This document shows positions 1 through 9,001 of a DNA stretch of 64,000 bases, piece by piece. The position numbers and the translations under genes are program-made. The notes below the pieces were generated by a model. The model ran no database searches and was not told the origin of the DNA. It saw nothing but the letters and a program-made list of their open reading frames with translations. The stretch's first letter is position 1. Each line of letters opens with the position of its first letter. Source of the DNA: Rhodopseudomonas boonkerdii. Lineage in GTDB: Bacteria; Pseudomonadota; Alphaproteobacteria; Rhizobiales; Xanthobacteraceae. Location: positions 3,100,001 to 3,164,000 of the forward strand of contig NZ_CP036537.1 in assembly GCF_021184025.1 (NCBI RefSeq), written 5' to 3'.

Positions 1-166
1 CGCCGCGCGCCTGCCAAGGAATCTGCAAGATGGTGCCACGGTTTAGCCCGCGTGGATGTTGCAACAGCGCATCACCGTGCGACCGAATGACAGCCGCCGC
101 ATGATTGTCTTTGACTGTGCGGGCTCTGGTGACGTTTGGTCAGCGCGGGGGAGAAGGACCACGACC

Positions 167-256
167 ATGATCGACACCGTCACCGCACTGTTTGGCGTAC
201 TCAGCGCAAGCATCCTCGTCGCTCACGCTTACGACGGCTTCCGCGCCCGCTTCTGA
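167..256 (+). CDS. small hypothetical protein, one predicted membrane segment (29 aa)
   Basis: This 29-codon ORF starts at an ATG preceded by a purine-rich ribosome-binding site (GGGGGAGAAGGA, about 8 nt upstream). The short peptide reads IDTVTALFGVLSASILVAHAYDGFRARF: a hydrophobic helix of about 17 residues followed by a basic tail, typical of single-pass inner-membrane microproteins. It is too short for a family call. A longer in-frame reading from position 56 has no ribosome-binding site. Being real is inferred from the RBS and the composition; function is unknown. Confidence 0.5.
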   Translation: MIDTVTALFGVLSASILVAHAYDGFRARF

Positions 257-515
257 TTTCCCTTGGACCGATGCCCCCGCGCGGCATCCGCTGATGTCAG
301 CTCGCGCTAACCATGCAGCTCCGGCGTCGAGTTTGCCCCCGAGCTTGCGACCGTGATCCCGGTTGCCATTTGGCAACAGCCAGGACCTTGGCTGGCCACT
401 CCGTAAACCACACTCAGGTATTGTTCAGCTGCTGTTGCCGGCTGGTGACAGCCTGTGCTGCCAAGACTCGCTAGAACTTTTCCGATCGTCGCCTTCCCGA
501 CGGCCAAGGTTTTGG

Positions 516-1286
516 ATGAGACGGCTCGAATTGGCATTGTTGCTTGCAACGTTTGGCGTGGCCCCTGCCACGGCCGCCGATCTGTCGTCGCGTATCCTGA
601 CCAAGGCACCTGCAGTCAGCGATCCCGCCTACAGCTGGGGTGGCTGGTATGCAGGTGGACAGATCGGTGGCGTCTGGGCTCCGAACAATGTCGACAGTCA
701 GCAGACACTCCCCTCTGCATCCTGGCCGCCCAGCTCCGCCGGCTTCAACGGTGGCGGGCAGATCGGCTACAACCATCAGATCGATCGCTGGCTGTTCGGA
801 ATCGAGGCCGATGCGAGCTATACTGGGCTGCGCCGGAGTCCCACGGTGATGGCCCCGCTTCCGGCTGGCGGCGCTTTCACCGCGACCAGTTCCATCGGGA
901 GCGACTGGATGGCGACGCTGCGGCCTCGTGCCGGCTATGCGATCGATCGCACACTGTTCTATCTGACCGGTGGTCTCGCTCTGACCGATCTCAATTTCGC
1001 GTCGTCCTATGCCGATACAGGCGGCCAAACAGCGACTGGCGGTTTCGACAAAACCAGGGTCGGCTGGGTTGCCGGCGCTGGAATTGAACACGCCTTCACC
1101 AAGAACTGGACGGCCAAGATCGAATATCTTTATGCGGATTTCGGCAAGCAGTCATTGACGACGCCGGTCATTGCCGGAACTGGCTCATCCAACGGCCTCA
1201 TCGCTCAGGAGGTCGATCTGAAGACCAACACGGTACGCGGCGGTCTGAACTATCATTTCAGCGGCTCGCCATTCGGAAGGTACTGA
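516..1286 (+). CDS. outer membrane beta-barrel protein (Omp25/31-like family)
   Basis: The 256-residue protein begins with a signal peptide (MRRLELALLLATFGVAPATA, cleavage before ADL). A mature N-terminus containing TKAP and YSWGGWYAGGQIGG follows, the hallmark of small rhizobial/Brucella Omp25/Omp31-type eight-stranded barrels. Alternating hydrophobic strands continue to the end, and the last residues (GLNYHFSG, then SPFGRY) resemble the closing strand. In this family the proteins are abundant outer-membrane components that stabilise the envelope. The start was chosen because the signal peptide begins there; an extension to position 363 would put a long non-signal tail in front. The gene is monocistronic, and no partner is evident. 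Confidence 0.85.
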   Translation: MRRLELALLLATFGVAPATAADLSSRILTKAPAVSDPAYSWGGWYAGGQIGGVWAPNNVDSQQTLPSASWPPSSAGFNGGGQIGYNHQIDRWLFGIEADASYTGLRRSPTVMAPLPAGGAFTATSSIGSDWMATLRPRAGYAIDRTLFYLTGGLALTDLNFASSYADTGGQTATGGFDKTRVGWVAGAGIEHAFTKNWTAKIEYLYADFGKQSLTTPVIAGTGSSNGLIAQEVDLKTNTVRGGLNYHFSGSPFGRY

Positions 1287-1333
1287 CGTCCAGATACTGC
1301 TATATGGGCCGCACGCGCCGGCGTCTAAGTCCC

Positions 1334-1558
1334 TTAGCCCGCGAGCGCCATACGCCGCTCTGATACCGGGAAGGCCTCGACCGTCACCGTCCACCTGAGC
1401 GGCCAGCAGGTCAGATCGGGACGCACCGCGTGCACGTACCCACCCACATAGACGCTATCGGATGCATCGCTGAAACGCTCGTCGATCACCTCACCATGAA
1501 GATGCGCCATTCGGCAGCGGCGCATCTGCGCGTAGGATGTCGTCTCGTATGTGGCCAA
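1334..1558 (-). CDS. hypothetical protein (about 74 aa)
   Basis: This minus-strand ORF encodes a compact soluble protein with the central stretch VIDERFSDASDSVYVGGYVH followed by a Trp/Thr-rich strand-like segment. The start is uncertain. A TTG at 1558 has a good Shine-Dalgarno (GGGAGG) about 6 nt upstream, whereas the longer reading from 1594 has none, and an ATG lies at 1525. It shows protein-like composition but no recognised domain. It lies in the same direction as the zinc-ribbon gene to its right, 115 bp away. Function unknown. Confidence 0.5.
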   Translation of the reverse strand: MATYETTSYAQMRRCRMAHLHGEVIDERFSDASDSVYVGGYVHAVRPDLTCWPLRWTVTVEAFPVSERRMALAG

Positions 1559-1673
1559 GCAGGCCTCCCGCGATTGTATTGCCTTGTTGAGCAAAAGTCA
1601 GTGAGTCGCGGTTAACAAATCTTCAAACGAAGGGCGGTCGGATCGACCGCTGATATGGTCTGCTCTAGCTCCA

Positions 1674-1901
1674 TCAGCATCGGATCTCCTCTTTCGCCAA
1701 GACGAGATCAGAGGCTCGCTGCGGCGGTGTCAGTCTGAGCAGCCGACGCGCCTGGCAATGGGGACATACGAAGGTCCTGACCTCGCCCCCGCTGCCATCC
1801 GATTCGATCTTCAGCAGAAACGACTGGGTCCGACAGCTCGAGCACTTCAAATGCTCGGTTCTGATGTTGTCGTTGAGATACGCTTCGCGCCTGGACGACA
1901 T
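1674..1901 (-). CDS. small zinc-ribbon-like protein (75 aa)
   Basis: This short cytoplasmic protein has two CxxC pairs (CSSC near residue 20 and CPHC near residue 48), spaced like a zinc ribbon, and ends with a basic helix. Such small ribbons bind zinc and are often nucleic-acid or adaptor proteins; the exact role is not known. An ATG at 1901 sits after CGGAGATTAG, giving a usable RBS. A longer frame to 2141 reads through non-coding sequence and was not used. The upstream 288 bp separates it from the divergent LysR gene and probably holds both promoters. Confidence 0.6.
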   Translation of the reverse strand: MSSRREAYLNDNIRTEHLKCSSCRTQSFLLKIESDGSGGEVRTFVCPHCQARRLLRLTPPQRASDLVLAKEEIRC

Positions 1902-2189
1902 ATCTAATCTCCGAAATCGGCTGGGCTTTCGCTCCAGGTGCCATATTGGGCTGCTTCGAAAAACCCCGGAATAACAATCTATAGTTGCAAAATGGGTCGT
2001 TCTGACTTGATCAATGGAATCGGGGCCGTATGGAGCTACCTCACCTAAGGTTGAAAATCTAGATACTAGACGACACGGGGATACCTTTTTCTGCAACGAG
2101 CGCAGCAGCTCACCGAATTCGATTGCGATTCGCAGGAACACAACTGTAGATTTTTATACCGTCAACGATTCCGAATTCGGGGGCGTGAC

Positions 2190-3065
2190 ATGCACAAGCG
2201 ATACCAACCGCTGAACATTCCGATTGAAATTGTCCGTACGGTCGTGGCGATTTCGGAAACAGGATCCCTTACGAAAGCTGCAGAACGACTTGGGCTTAGC
2301 CAGCCGGCCGTCAGCTCTCAGATCAAACGGATTCAGGGACTGGTCGGCGGCGCGCTTTTTACCAAAACCTCTCAGGGAGCGACTGCGACGCAGCTTGGCA
2401 AACTGGTGCTGCAACAGGCACGGCGCATTCTTGACGCCAACGATCAGATGTTACGGATCGGCGGTGCTGCACACGCCCCGCAGCCGATCCGGCTGGGGCT
2501 CAGCACATTGTTTGTGCGCCAATTCCTCGGCGAACGGAACGCCGGAAAGCTCGTTGACGTCGTCATCCATACGGACAACTCGGTCGGCATCACGAAGGGA
2601 CTGATCGACGGCTATATCGACGTCGCATATATTTTGGAAAACCCTGAGATGACGAGCGAGACCTCGCATCTCGTCGTCAACGAAATTGACGAGGAATTCG
2701 TCTGGGTGCGCGCCAGGGACTTCGTGCTCAGTCCGGGCGCGCCGATCCCGCTGCTTACGTGGCCCGGAGACGAGTTGATGATCCGCACGCTGACCCGGAA
2801 CGGCCTCGCCTACAAGATCGTCTTCAACAGTCCCGATTATCATGCCAAGCTGGCTGCAGTGGAAGCCGGGATCGGAATCACTGCAATCCCCAGACGTATG
2901 ATTCCCGAACCGCTCGTATGGGCGCAGGAATATTACCTGCCGCCGCTTCCGCCGTTAAAAGCACTGCTTTGTGCAAGGCCTCACTTGGAGAGTTCACAGA
3001 GCACGGATTTGTTGAACGCGATATCGGAGCGCTTCTTCAAGACGCCGCAAGTCATGAACCTGTAA
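2190..3065 (+). CDS. LysR-family transcriptional regulator
   Basis: The 291-residue protein has an N-terminal winged helix-turn-helix at about residues 10-68, with the classic LysR signature around SETGSLTKAAERLGLSQPAV. A periplasmic-binding-protein-like effector domain follows (about 90-285). Length is typical of the family. A G-rich RBS lies 6 nt before the ATG. LysR proteins usually control a divergent gene, which here would be the small zinc-ribbon gene 288 bp away, but no metabolic target is visible, so the regulon is unknown. Confidence 0.88.
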   Translation: MHKRYQPLNIPIEIVRTVVAISETGSLTKAAERLGLSQPAVSSQIKRIQGLVGGALFTKTSQGATATQLGKLVLQQARRILDANDQMLRIGGAAHAPQPIRLGLSTLFVRQFLGERNAGKLVDVVIHTDNSVGITKGLIDGYIDVAYILENPEMTSETSHLVVNEIDEEFVWVRARDFVLSPGAPIPLLTWPGDELMIRTLTRNGLAYKIVFNSPDYHAKLAAVEAGIGITAIPRRMIPEPLVWAQEYYLPPLPPLKALLCARPHLESSQSTDLLNAISERFFKTPQVMNL

Positions 3066-3072
3066 GCCGCGA

Positions 3073-3468
3073 TCAGCGTGGAACGAGATAGTGCGCGTCC
3101 CACTCGCTGCGAGGAACTTCGGCACCGAGCTGGTAGCTGAACGATTTGATGTCGAGACCGTCCGACGACGTCTCGCATACATAAGACAGTTTGTACCATC
3201 GTCCCGCGGAACGGATCGCCCCGCCCGGCGCCTTGATTTGCGTGCCTCGCATCACCGGGTCCGCGAAAGCGTAGGCGACAAATTCGTCCGGTCGATATCC
3301 CTTGTGTTCACGGCCGACGATACCCATCGCCCGCGCATCGCAGCGCTGCTCGATGCGGGTTGCGGGATCGAGTTTCAACATCTGATCGGTACGGGACGAT
3401 CTGGCATCCGCGGACGATGCGCCGGCGATTCCGGCAATCAACATGACGCCAAGAGCGATATTTTTCAT
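3073..3468 (-). CDS. DUF930-like secreted protein
   Basis: The 131-residue protein starts with a signal peptide (MKNIALGVMLIAGIAGASSADA). The mature part holds LKLDPATRIEQRCDARAMG and an aromatic-rich second half with two conserved-looking cysteines (RCDA, YVCE). This pattern fits the DUF930 family found in rhizobiales; its function is not established. The gene lies tail to tail with the LysR gene, with a 7-bp gap. The start was chosen at the signal peptide, not at the longer frame from 3528. Confidence 0.7.
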   Translation of the reverse strand: MKNIALGVMLIAGIAGASSADARSSRTDQMLKLDPATRIEQRCDARAMGIVGREHKGYRPDEFVAYAFADPVMRGTQIKAPGGAIRSAGRWYKLSYVCETSSDGLDIKSFSYQLGAEVPRSEWDAHYLVPR

Positions 3469-3544
3469 AGGCTTGGAACGGGAACTTGAGATGAGTAGTG
3501 AGGAAGGCTTTGGGACGTAGGTTAGCACGTTCGCGGTTGCGAGA

Positions 3545-3573
3545 AACCCGGCTCAGCAATGAGCGGGTTATTT
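3545..3573. terminator. bulged hairpin with GCAA tetraloop, possible terminator
   Basis: AACCC (3545-3549) and GCTCA (3551-3555) pair with TGAGC (3560-3564) and GGGTT (3565-3569). One G bulges and the loop is GCAA; ATTT follows on the plus strand and TTTCTC on the minus strand. It could terminate minus-strand transcription from the small gene at 3756-3947. I see no gene in the rest of 3469-3755. Confidence 0.4.
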
Positions 3574-3755
3574 GTCCGCGCCATGGCCGACGTGTTTGTG
3601 CTCAGAAACTGGCAAAACTCGGACGGTTTGAACGGCCTACCTCGCTCCCGACATGCGGACAGTCCAGCCTGCGTGGATGGTCAAGCTGCAGCATGTGGGC
3701 CGGACAACCGCTTGTGAACATACCGCTCGTAAGGACCTGACCCGCGCAACGCCGT

Positions 3756-4013
<258 letters not shown>

Positions 4014-4679
4014 TCAGTCTAGACCACGTTCGCGGCTCAACTTCACCATTTCCTGGACGAAGAGCGTCTTCTGCTTGTCGTCGAGCACTGTATAGAGCGG
4101 CTCCGCTGCATCAGCGACGGCGCGCTGATCGACCGCGCGGTCGTTGAGGAACTGAGCTTCGTTGCGCATCTGCTCGATAATATCGTCTGGCGGATCACGC
4201 TTGGCGCGGGCGACACGCAGCTTCAACCGCTCGGCGCCGTTATTGCCGAGCTTATGCATGGCGTCGCTGAAACCGGTCCAGTCCTTTTCCTGTTCGGGTG
4301 TCAGATTGAGCAACGCCTTGATTCTGAGGATGTTGGCGTCGCTGTTCGCGACGATCTGCTCGGCGGTCAATTCAGGCGTCTGCTCGGTGTCTTTCTTGCC
4401 CTTCTTTGCCTTGGACTGCTTGGCATTGGACCCCGTCCCCGAGACCGGTCCGCGCACGCTGTTGTTCGAGGGGACGCCGAGCACACCGCCGACGGCGCCG
4501 ACCACGCCTCCGATTGCGCCACCCAGCACGCCTCCGATCGGCCCTGCTGCACGATTGCCATCCCGCGCGCCCTTCTGCATGCCCTGCACCAGGCCCTGAG
4601 CATGGGCAGCACCTGCATGCGCGAGCAGCAGCACGACGGCGACACCCAGCGCACGCTGCAGTTTGGACGATCGGATCAT
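4014..4679 (-). CDS. periplasmic Spy/CpxP-like (LTxxQ-type) protein
   Basis: The 221-residue protein has a signal peptide (ending AHAGAAHA), a glycine-rich hydrophobic segment (residues about 45-70), a Lys-rich linker, and a helical C-terminal half. That half contains LNLTPEQEKDWTGF and VLDDKQKTLFVQEM, which match the LTxxQ repeats of the Spy/CpxP family. These periplasmic proteins are usually envelope-stress chaperones or regulators. A strong RBS (GGAGAGG) lies 7 nt before ATG 4679, so the longer frame to 4859 was rejected. The gene is divergent from the dehydrogenase gene, with a shared 215-bp promoter region. Confidence 0.72.
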   Translation of the reverse strand: MIRSSKLQRALGVAVVLLLAHAGAAHAQGLVQGMQKGARDGNRAAGPIGGVLGGAIGGVVGAVGGVLGVPSNNSVRGPVSGTGSNAKQSKAKKGKKDTEQTPELTAEQIVANSDANILRIKALLNLTPEQEKDWTGFSDAMHKLGNNGAERLKLRVARAKRDPPDDIIEQMRNEAQFLNDRAVDQRAVADAAEPLYTVLDDKQKTLFVQEMVKLSRERGLD

Positions 4680-4894
4680 CAGTACCTCTCCATCGCCGCT
4701 TTTGCGGCGCAATAAAGTCAGCAGACCGACAGCTGCTGTTTCCACCATAGTAACGGCACGTCTGCCAAGCCCACCAGCCGCACCATGCAGCGTTGCAGCC
4801 TCTGATGTGGACCTCATTACGACAAGCCTGTTAGATAAATTCGGCGCAACAAAGAACATGGCGCATCACGAATTACATTTTTCGAGGGATGGAA

Positions 4895-5884
4895 ATGGCG
4901 ACCAACAAGAAGAAACTTCTGATCACCGAGTCTCTGTCGCCGCAAGGACGCGCACTATTCGACGCGCGCGACGACATCGAGACGATTGAATTCAGCAATC
5001 TCATTTCCGCGCCGGATTTCCTCAAGCTCATCGAGGCCAACGCGCCGGTACACGGAGCGGCTCTTGGCGCCACGCGTTTCGGGGCGGCTGAACTCGAAGC
5101 GAGCAAGAACTTGCAAGTCGTGGCGCGGATCGGCGTCGGTTACGACGCGGTCGACGTCCCGGCGCTCAGCAAGCACAAGGTGCCCTTGATGATTGCCGGC
5201 ACCGCGAACTCCCCCTCCGTCGCCGAACAAGCGCTGTTCATGATGCTCACCCTGGCCAAGCGCGCGGCCGAGCTGCACGCCATGGTCAAGGACGGCAAAT
5301 GGGCTACGCGCTTCACCGCGCTGCCTTTCGACCTGTTCGGTAAGACTGTCCTTGTCGTCGGCTTCGGCCGGATCGGCAGCCGCACCGCCACGCGCTGCCA
5401 GGCGATGGAAATGAAGGTCCTGGTCTATGATCCCTACGTCTCCGCCGACGCCATCAAGGCGGCTGGTTATGAGCCGGTGAAGGATCTCGACGCGGGCGTG
5501 GCACAAGCGGATTTCGTCACTCTGCACTGCCCGAAGACGCCGGAAACCACGGGCCTCTTCGATGCCGCCCGCATCGCCAGGATGAAACCCACGGCCTATC
5601 TCATCAACACCGCTCGCGGCGGCATCGTAGTGGAAGCAGCGCTCTATGACGCGCTGACCTCGGGTAAGCTGGCGGGCGCCGGCCTTGACGTGTTTGAAGC
5701 CGAACCCCCGCCGCTCGGTCATGCGCTGTTCGAACTTCCCAATGTGATTATCGCCCCGCATGTCGCCGGCGTAACCCGAGAGGCGCTGGACCGTATGGGC
5801 TTGCAGACTGCGCGCAATATGCTGAGTGCCCTGGATGGAGAGCCGATCCGGGCCAACGTGGTCAATGCGGATATCCTGGACTGA
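4895..5884 (+). CDS. D-isomer-specific 2-hydroxyacid dehydrogenase
   Basis: The 329-residue cytoplasmic enzyme has a Rossmann NAD-binding motif (GFGRIG, residues 156-161) and the family's catalytic triad: Arg241 in NTARGG, Glu270 in DVFEAEPPP, His289 in APHVAG. It resembles phosphoglycerate dehydrogenase catalytic cores and glyoxylate/hydroxypyruvate reductases but lacks the C-terminal ACT/ASB domains, so it is probably not the housekeeping SerA. The reaction is NAD(P)H-linked interconversion of a 2-keto and a D-2-hydroxy acid; the substrate is unknown. Two ATGs lie close together (4889 and 4895). The GAGGG at 4884-4888 is better spaced for 4895. Confidence 0.88.
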   Translation: MATNKKKLLITESLSPQGRALFDARDDIETIEFSNLISAPDFLKLIEANAPVHGAALGATRFGAAELEASKNLQVVARIGVGYDAVDVPALSKHKVPLMIAGTANSPSVAEQALFMMLTLAKRAAELHAMVKDGKWATRFTALPFDLFGKTVLVVGFGRIGSRTATRCQAMEMKVLVYDPYVSADAIKAAGYEPVKDLDAGVAQADFVTLHCPKTPETTGLFDAARIARMKPTAYLINTARGGIVVEAALYDALTSGKLAGAGLDVFEAEPPPLGHALFELPNVIIAPHVAGVTREALDRMGLQTARNMLSALDGEPIRANVVNADILD

Positions 5885-5963
5885 CCACAGTATTGACGCT
5901 CCGACCTCGGCCAGGGGCCGCAGGCGTGCCCCAAAAGGGCCACAGGCGTTGTGAAAGTGTCAC

Positions 5964-5986
5964 ATGGCCGGCTCGCTGCCGGCCAT
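5964..5986 (+). terminator. perfect 9-bp palindromic hairpin downstream of the dehydrogenase
   Basis: ATGGCCGGC (5964-5972) and GCCGGCCAT (5978-5986) form a 9-bp GC-rich stem with a 5-nt loop, 80 bp after the dehydrogenase stop codon. No strong T-run follows, so it may stabilise the 3' end or be a dispersed palindrome rather than a classical terminator. Confidence 0.35.
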
Positions 5987-6039
5987 AACGCTTTGATTTG
6001 CCTTTGGACTTGCCTTTTGGACGAGCCGGGAGCCTTGCC

Positions 6040-6567
6040 TTGACCCAGAACGATCCGACCGATCACGCCCTCGCTGCCATCGCCAGCATTCTCGACGGCA
6101 AAGAGTCCTCGCTGTCCCGGATCGCCGACACGGACCGACCCGACGATCGCGAGCATGAAACGGTCACGGCCGTCGCCGAACGCGTCACGGTGACTGTCGA
6201 ACAGGAAACCGTCATCGCAGAGATGGATGCTCCGAGCACCGCGCCCGAGTCCGATATCTCAGCGGAACCGCAGCCTGCTGCCATCGAGCCCGCTGAAGTC
6301 GACGGCTATACCCGTCTGGGCCCTGGCCCGCTCGACGCCATTCGCTTTCGTTGGACGGCACGCTGCGACAAAGACGGCCAGTATTTCGTCGATGAAACCA
6401 TCGGTAACAATTCGCGTCCGATTTCATCCGGTCCGATGCCGCGTCAGGATGTGGTGGCGTTCATCAATGCGCGCGAAAGTGCAGCGCGCGAGCGCTTCCA
6501 GAGTCTGAAGCGCCAGATGACTCTCGGCCACCATGCATCTGAGGACGAGGCAGCTCGCGAAAGCTGA
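6040..6567 (+). CDS. hypothetical protein, acidic N-terminal half (175 aa)
   Basis: The proposed start is a TTG at 6040 (reading TQNDPTDHALAAIASILDGK) with GGGAG about 8 nt upstream; the frame stays open to a TTG at 5998. Residues 1-90 are rich in Glu, Val, Thr and Ala and look unstructured. Residues 95-170 look folded (DAIRFRWTARCDKDGQYF, VVAFINARESAARERFQSLK) and end in a charged helix. No family is recognised. It is probably cytoplasmic. The start is the least certain part. Confidence 0.55.
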   Translation: MTQNDPTDHALAAIASILDGKESSLSRIADTDRPDDREHETVTAVAERVTVTVEQETVIAEMDAPSTAPESDISAEPQPAAIEPAEVDGYTRLGPGPLDAIRFRWTARCDKDGQYFVDETIGNNSRPISSGPMPRQDVVAFINARESAARERFQSLKRQMTLGHHASEDEAARES

Positions 6568-6780
6568 GATCGACGGAACTTTCCCGAACGGCGATGTGAA
6601 CCCGCCGATAAACGCAAAACAGCGCGACGAACGGGGCACACCAGCGGCAACGGAGGCCAAGCCGGCTCAATCGGCCGTGACTGCGACTGAAAAGCAACGA
6701 CTCGTTGCGTGCCGGGGCTGCGCTTTCGGAGGCATGTTCTGCGGTGGTCAAACCTGGACCCGGGTAAACTGACGCCGGGG

Positions 6781-7185
6781 TTATCCGACGGGCACCTCAT
6801 ACTGCGCGTCGGTTACCTTCTCCATCCAGTCGGCGGTCTTGCCGTCCAGTGCTTCCTGCATGGCGATATGGACCATCCCCGTGTTCGGTGCAGCGCCGTG
6901 CCAATGCTTCTCACCCGGTGGAATCCAGACCGTATCGCCCGGTTTGATCTCAACGATCGACTGACCTTCTGTCTGAAAACGGCCAACGCCTGCGACGACA
7001 TACAACGTTTGACCGAGCGGATGGGTGTGCCAGGCGGTACGGGCGCCCGGCTCGAAGCTCACGCGAAATGTCACCAGCCGCGCCGGCGCCTCGGTGACAA
7101 CGACCGGATCCTGCCAGACCGTGCCGGTGAAATACTCTTCCGGAGCCCGTTTGGTCGGGCGTGAACCTGCGGGGAAAAGTTTCAT
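6781..7185 (-). CDS. manganese-type single-domain cupin
   Basis: The 134-residue protein is one cupin barrel. Motif 1 is TAWHTHPLGQTL (His53, His55, Gln59) and motif 2 includes GEKHWHGAAP (His94). These metal-ligand residues and their numbering match what I recall of the bacterial cupin hydroxynitrile lyase from Granulicella and its many uncharacterised relatives; the flanking WFTGTV-like N-terminus and DWMEKVTDAQY C-terminus also fit. The metal site is therefore likely intact. The true substrate here is unknown, because most relatives are not proven lyases. It precedes the RraA-like gene on the same DNA region without overlap. Confidence 0.8.
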   Translation of the reverse strand: MKLFPAGSRPTKRAPEEYFTGTVWQDPVVVTEAPARLVTFRVSFEPGARTAWHTHPLGQTLYVVAGVGRFQTEGQSIVEIKPGDTVWIPPGEKHWHGAAPNTGMVHIAMQEALDGKTADWMEKVTDAQYEVPVG

Positions 7186-7198
7186 GCTACGATCCTCT

Positions 7199-7317
7199 CT
7201 GTCCCTCGTGATGAGGAGGCCTAACGGCGCAATTGCGCCACTGACAGTCTCGAACGCACGAGCGTGTGGCCCTCACCCTTCGAGACCGGCCTGTGGCCGC
7301 TCCTCAGGATGAGGGAC
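7199..7317. repeat. dispersed palindromic intergenic repeat (copy 1)
   Basis: Two adjoining units: CCTCGTGATGAGGAGG with GGCGCAATTGCGCC, then 7270-7315, where CCCTCACCCTTCGAG faces CTCCTCAGGATGAGGG around GGCC arms. A related arrangement lies at 21,419-21,540. Such TTCGAGAC / CTCCTCAGGATGAGG palindromes are common between genes in Bradyrhizobiaceae. Confidence 0.6.
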
Positions 7318-7333
7318 GACGGCATTCGTTCCG

Positions 7334-8032
7334 TTACTTCTTCGATGCTGCGTAACGCGCCTTGGTCTCCGCATTCATCGGATATAGCCCAGGCAACGAA
7401 GCGCCGTTATTCACCTCGTTGACGATCCAGGCTTCCATGCGCTCCTGCTCCTCGCCTTCGGCAAGGACGTGATCGAGGAACGCCTTCGGAATGACGACAG
7501 CGCCATCCTGATCGGCAACGATCACGTCGTCCGGGAAAATCGCAACGCCGCCGCAGCCGATCGGTTCGCCCCAACCGACAAAGGTCAGCCCTGTCACCGA
7601 AGCGGGTGCCGCAAAGCCGTCGCACCAAACCGGCAGATTGGTGCCGAGCACGCCTTCAATGTCGCGCACGACGCCATCGGTCACCAGAGCGGCGACGCCG
7701 CGCTTCTGCATGCGAGCGCAGAGAATGTCGCCGAAGATGCCGGCATCGGTGATGCCCATGGCGTCGACCACGGCGATGCAGCCTGCCGGCATCGCCTCGA
7801 TGGCCGTGCGGGTGGAGATCGGCGACGACCAGGATTCCGGCGTAGCAAGGTCTTCACGTGCCGGCACGAAGCGCAAGGTGAAGGCCGGTCCAACAAGGCG
7901 CGGCATGCCCGGGCGCAACGGCTTGGCGCCACGCATCCACACATTGCGCAGCCCTTTCTTCAGCAACACCGTGGTGATGGTCGCGGTGGAGATCTTGGAC
8001 AGGGTGGCAACGACTTCAGGAGACAGGGACAT
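7334..8032 (-). CDS. RraA-family protein (HMG/CHA aldolase-like)
   Basis: The 232-residue protein has the RraA/MenG-like fold signature: GPAFTLRF near the N-terminus, then GCIAVVDAMG, ARMQKRGVAALVTDGVVRD and a C-terminal DQDGAVVIP. Members are either RNase E regulators or divalent-metal 4-hydroxy-4-methyl-2-oxoglutarate / oxaloacetate lyases. The RGVAALVTDGVVRD block (Gly, Arg and Asp used by the aldolases) is preserved, and the protein is longer than E. coli RraA (about 160 residues), so an aldolase/decarboxylase-like role is favoured. It is divergent from pxpB with a 237-bp AT-richer gap that probably contains both promoters. Confidence 0.78.
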   Translation of the reverse strand: MSLSPEVVATLSKISTATITTVLLKKGLRNVWMRGAKPLRPGMPRLVGPAFTLRFVPAREDLATPESWSSPISTRTAIEAMPAGCIAVVDAMGITDAGIFGDILCARMQKRGVAALVTDGVVRDIEGVLGTNLPVWCDGFAAPASVTGLTFVGWGEPIGCGGVAIFPDDVIVADQDGAVVIPKAFLDHVLAEGEEQERMEAWIVNEVNNGASLPGLYPMNAETKARYAASKK

Positions 8033-8269
8033 GCGCGGAGCTTTCCGTCAGAGGATGTTCAAGCCGCGCATCTTGCGGTGGAATGCCACGACGTCAAGGG
8101 GCGCGACGACACGCGCAGCAAGGTCGCACGGAATGCATTACGATCACTGGAGCTTATCGCTTTCATACGCATTAATTTATTGAAGATGCACGACTATTTT
8201 GAGATTACGAATTCCACTCGCCGGCAAAACGCGTTATGCATGACGGGTAAGCGACAGACCTGAGACGCC

Positions 8270-9001
8270 ATGGCCGTAGCTCTCTCCCCGCCCCGCATCC
8301 TGCCGTCCGGCGATGCCGCCATTACGGTCGAATTCAGCCGCACCATCGATGAAGATGCCAATCGCCGCGTGCTGGCGCTGGACAAGCTCGTCGCGGCCGC
8401 GGCGTTACGCGCCGTCACCGAGACCGTGCCCACCTATCGCTCGCTGCTCGTGCATTACGATCCGATGCAGATCGACTTCGACGCACTTGGAGCCAAGCTC
8501 ACGGAGCTCGCTCTGAAGCCGTTGCCGGAAACGAAAGCCGCACGACGCTGGCGCATCCCCGTCGCCTATGGCGGCGAGAACGGTGTCGATCTCGAGGACG
8601 TTGCCAAGGCGCTCGACATCACGCCTGAAGAAATTGTTCGGCGCCACGTGGCTGGCGACTACAAGGTCGCCATGATCGGCTTCACGCCGGGCTGGTCCTA
8701 TCTCAGCGGCTTGCCGAGCGAGATGCAGATGTCGCGCCGGCAGAATCCGCGACTGCTGACGCCGGCAGGTACCATCTCGATTGGGGGTATTCAGACCGGC
8801 GTACAGTGCCTCGCCGGCCCCAGCGGCTGGCACCTGCTCGGTCGCACCGCCGTGCGCACCTATCAGCTCGGCCGCGACCCGACATTCCTGCTTGAACCCG
8901 GCGACGCCGTGACCTTTGCTGCCGTTGACGAACATACGTTCAGAGAGCAGGACCGCGCGGCCGAGGCAGGCGAGTTAGTTGCCGAGTTGATCCCATCATG
9001 A
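8270..9001 (+). CDS. pxpB: 5-oxoprolinase subunit PxpB
   Basis: The 243-residue protein belongs to the KipI/PxpB family (allophanate hydrolase subunit 1 domain). The hallmark MIGFTPGWSYLSGL and the SIGGIQTGVQ / GPSGWHLLGRT segments are present. With PxpC and PxpA it forms the ATP-dependent 5-oxoprolinase that opens 5-oxoproline to glutamate, a repair and nitrogen-recovery reaction in the cytoplasm. Its stop codon overlaps the pxpC start by 4 bp (ATGA), indicating translational coupling. Confidence 0.92.
   Translation: MAVALSPPRILPSGDAAITVEFSRTIDEDANRRVLALDKLVAAAALRAVTETVPTYRSLLVHYDPMQIDFDALGAKLTELALKPLPETKAARRWRIPVAYGGENGVDLEDVAKALDITPEEIVRRHVAGDYKVAMIGFTPGWSYLSGLPSEMQMSRRQNPRLLTPAGTISIGGIQTGVQCLAGPSGWHLLGRTAVRTYQLGRDPTFLLEPGDAVTFAAVDEHTFREQDRAAEAGELVAELIPS

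Noticed and set aside
3619..3660. tRNA-like T-arm sequence (GGTTTGAAC with CTACCTCGC) on the plus strand
   Set aside because: The stem does not pair properly and no matching acceptor strand or full cloverleaf is found within 80 bp.
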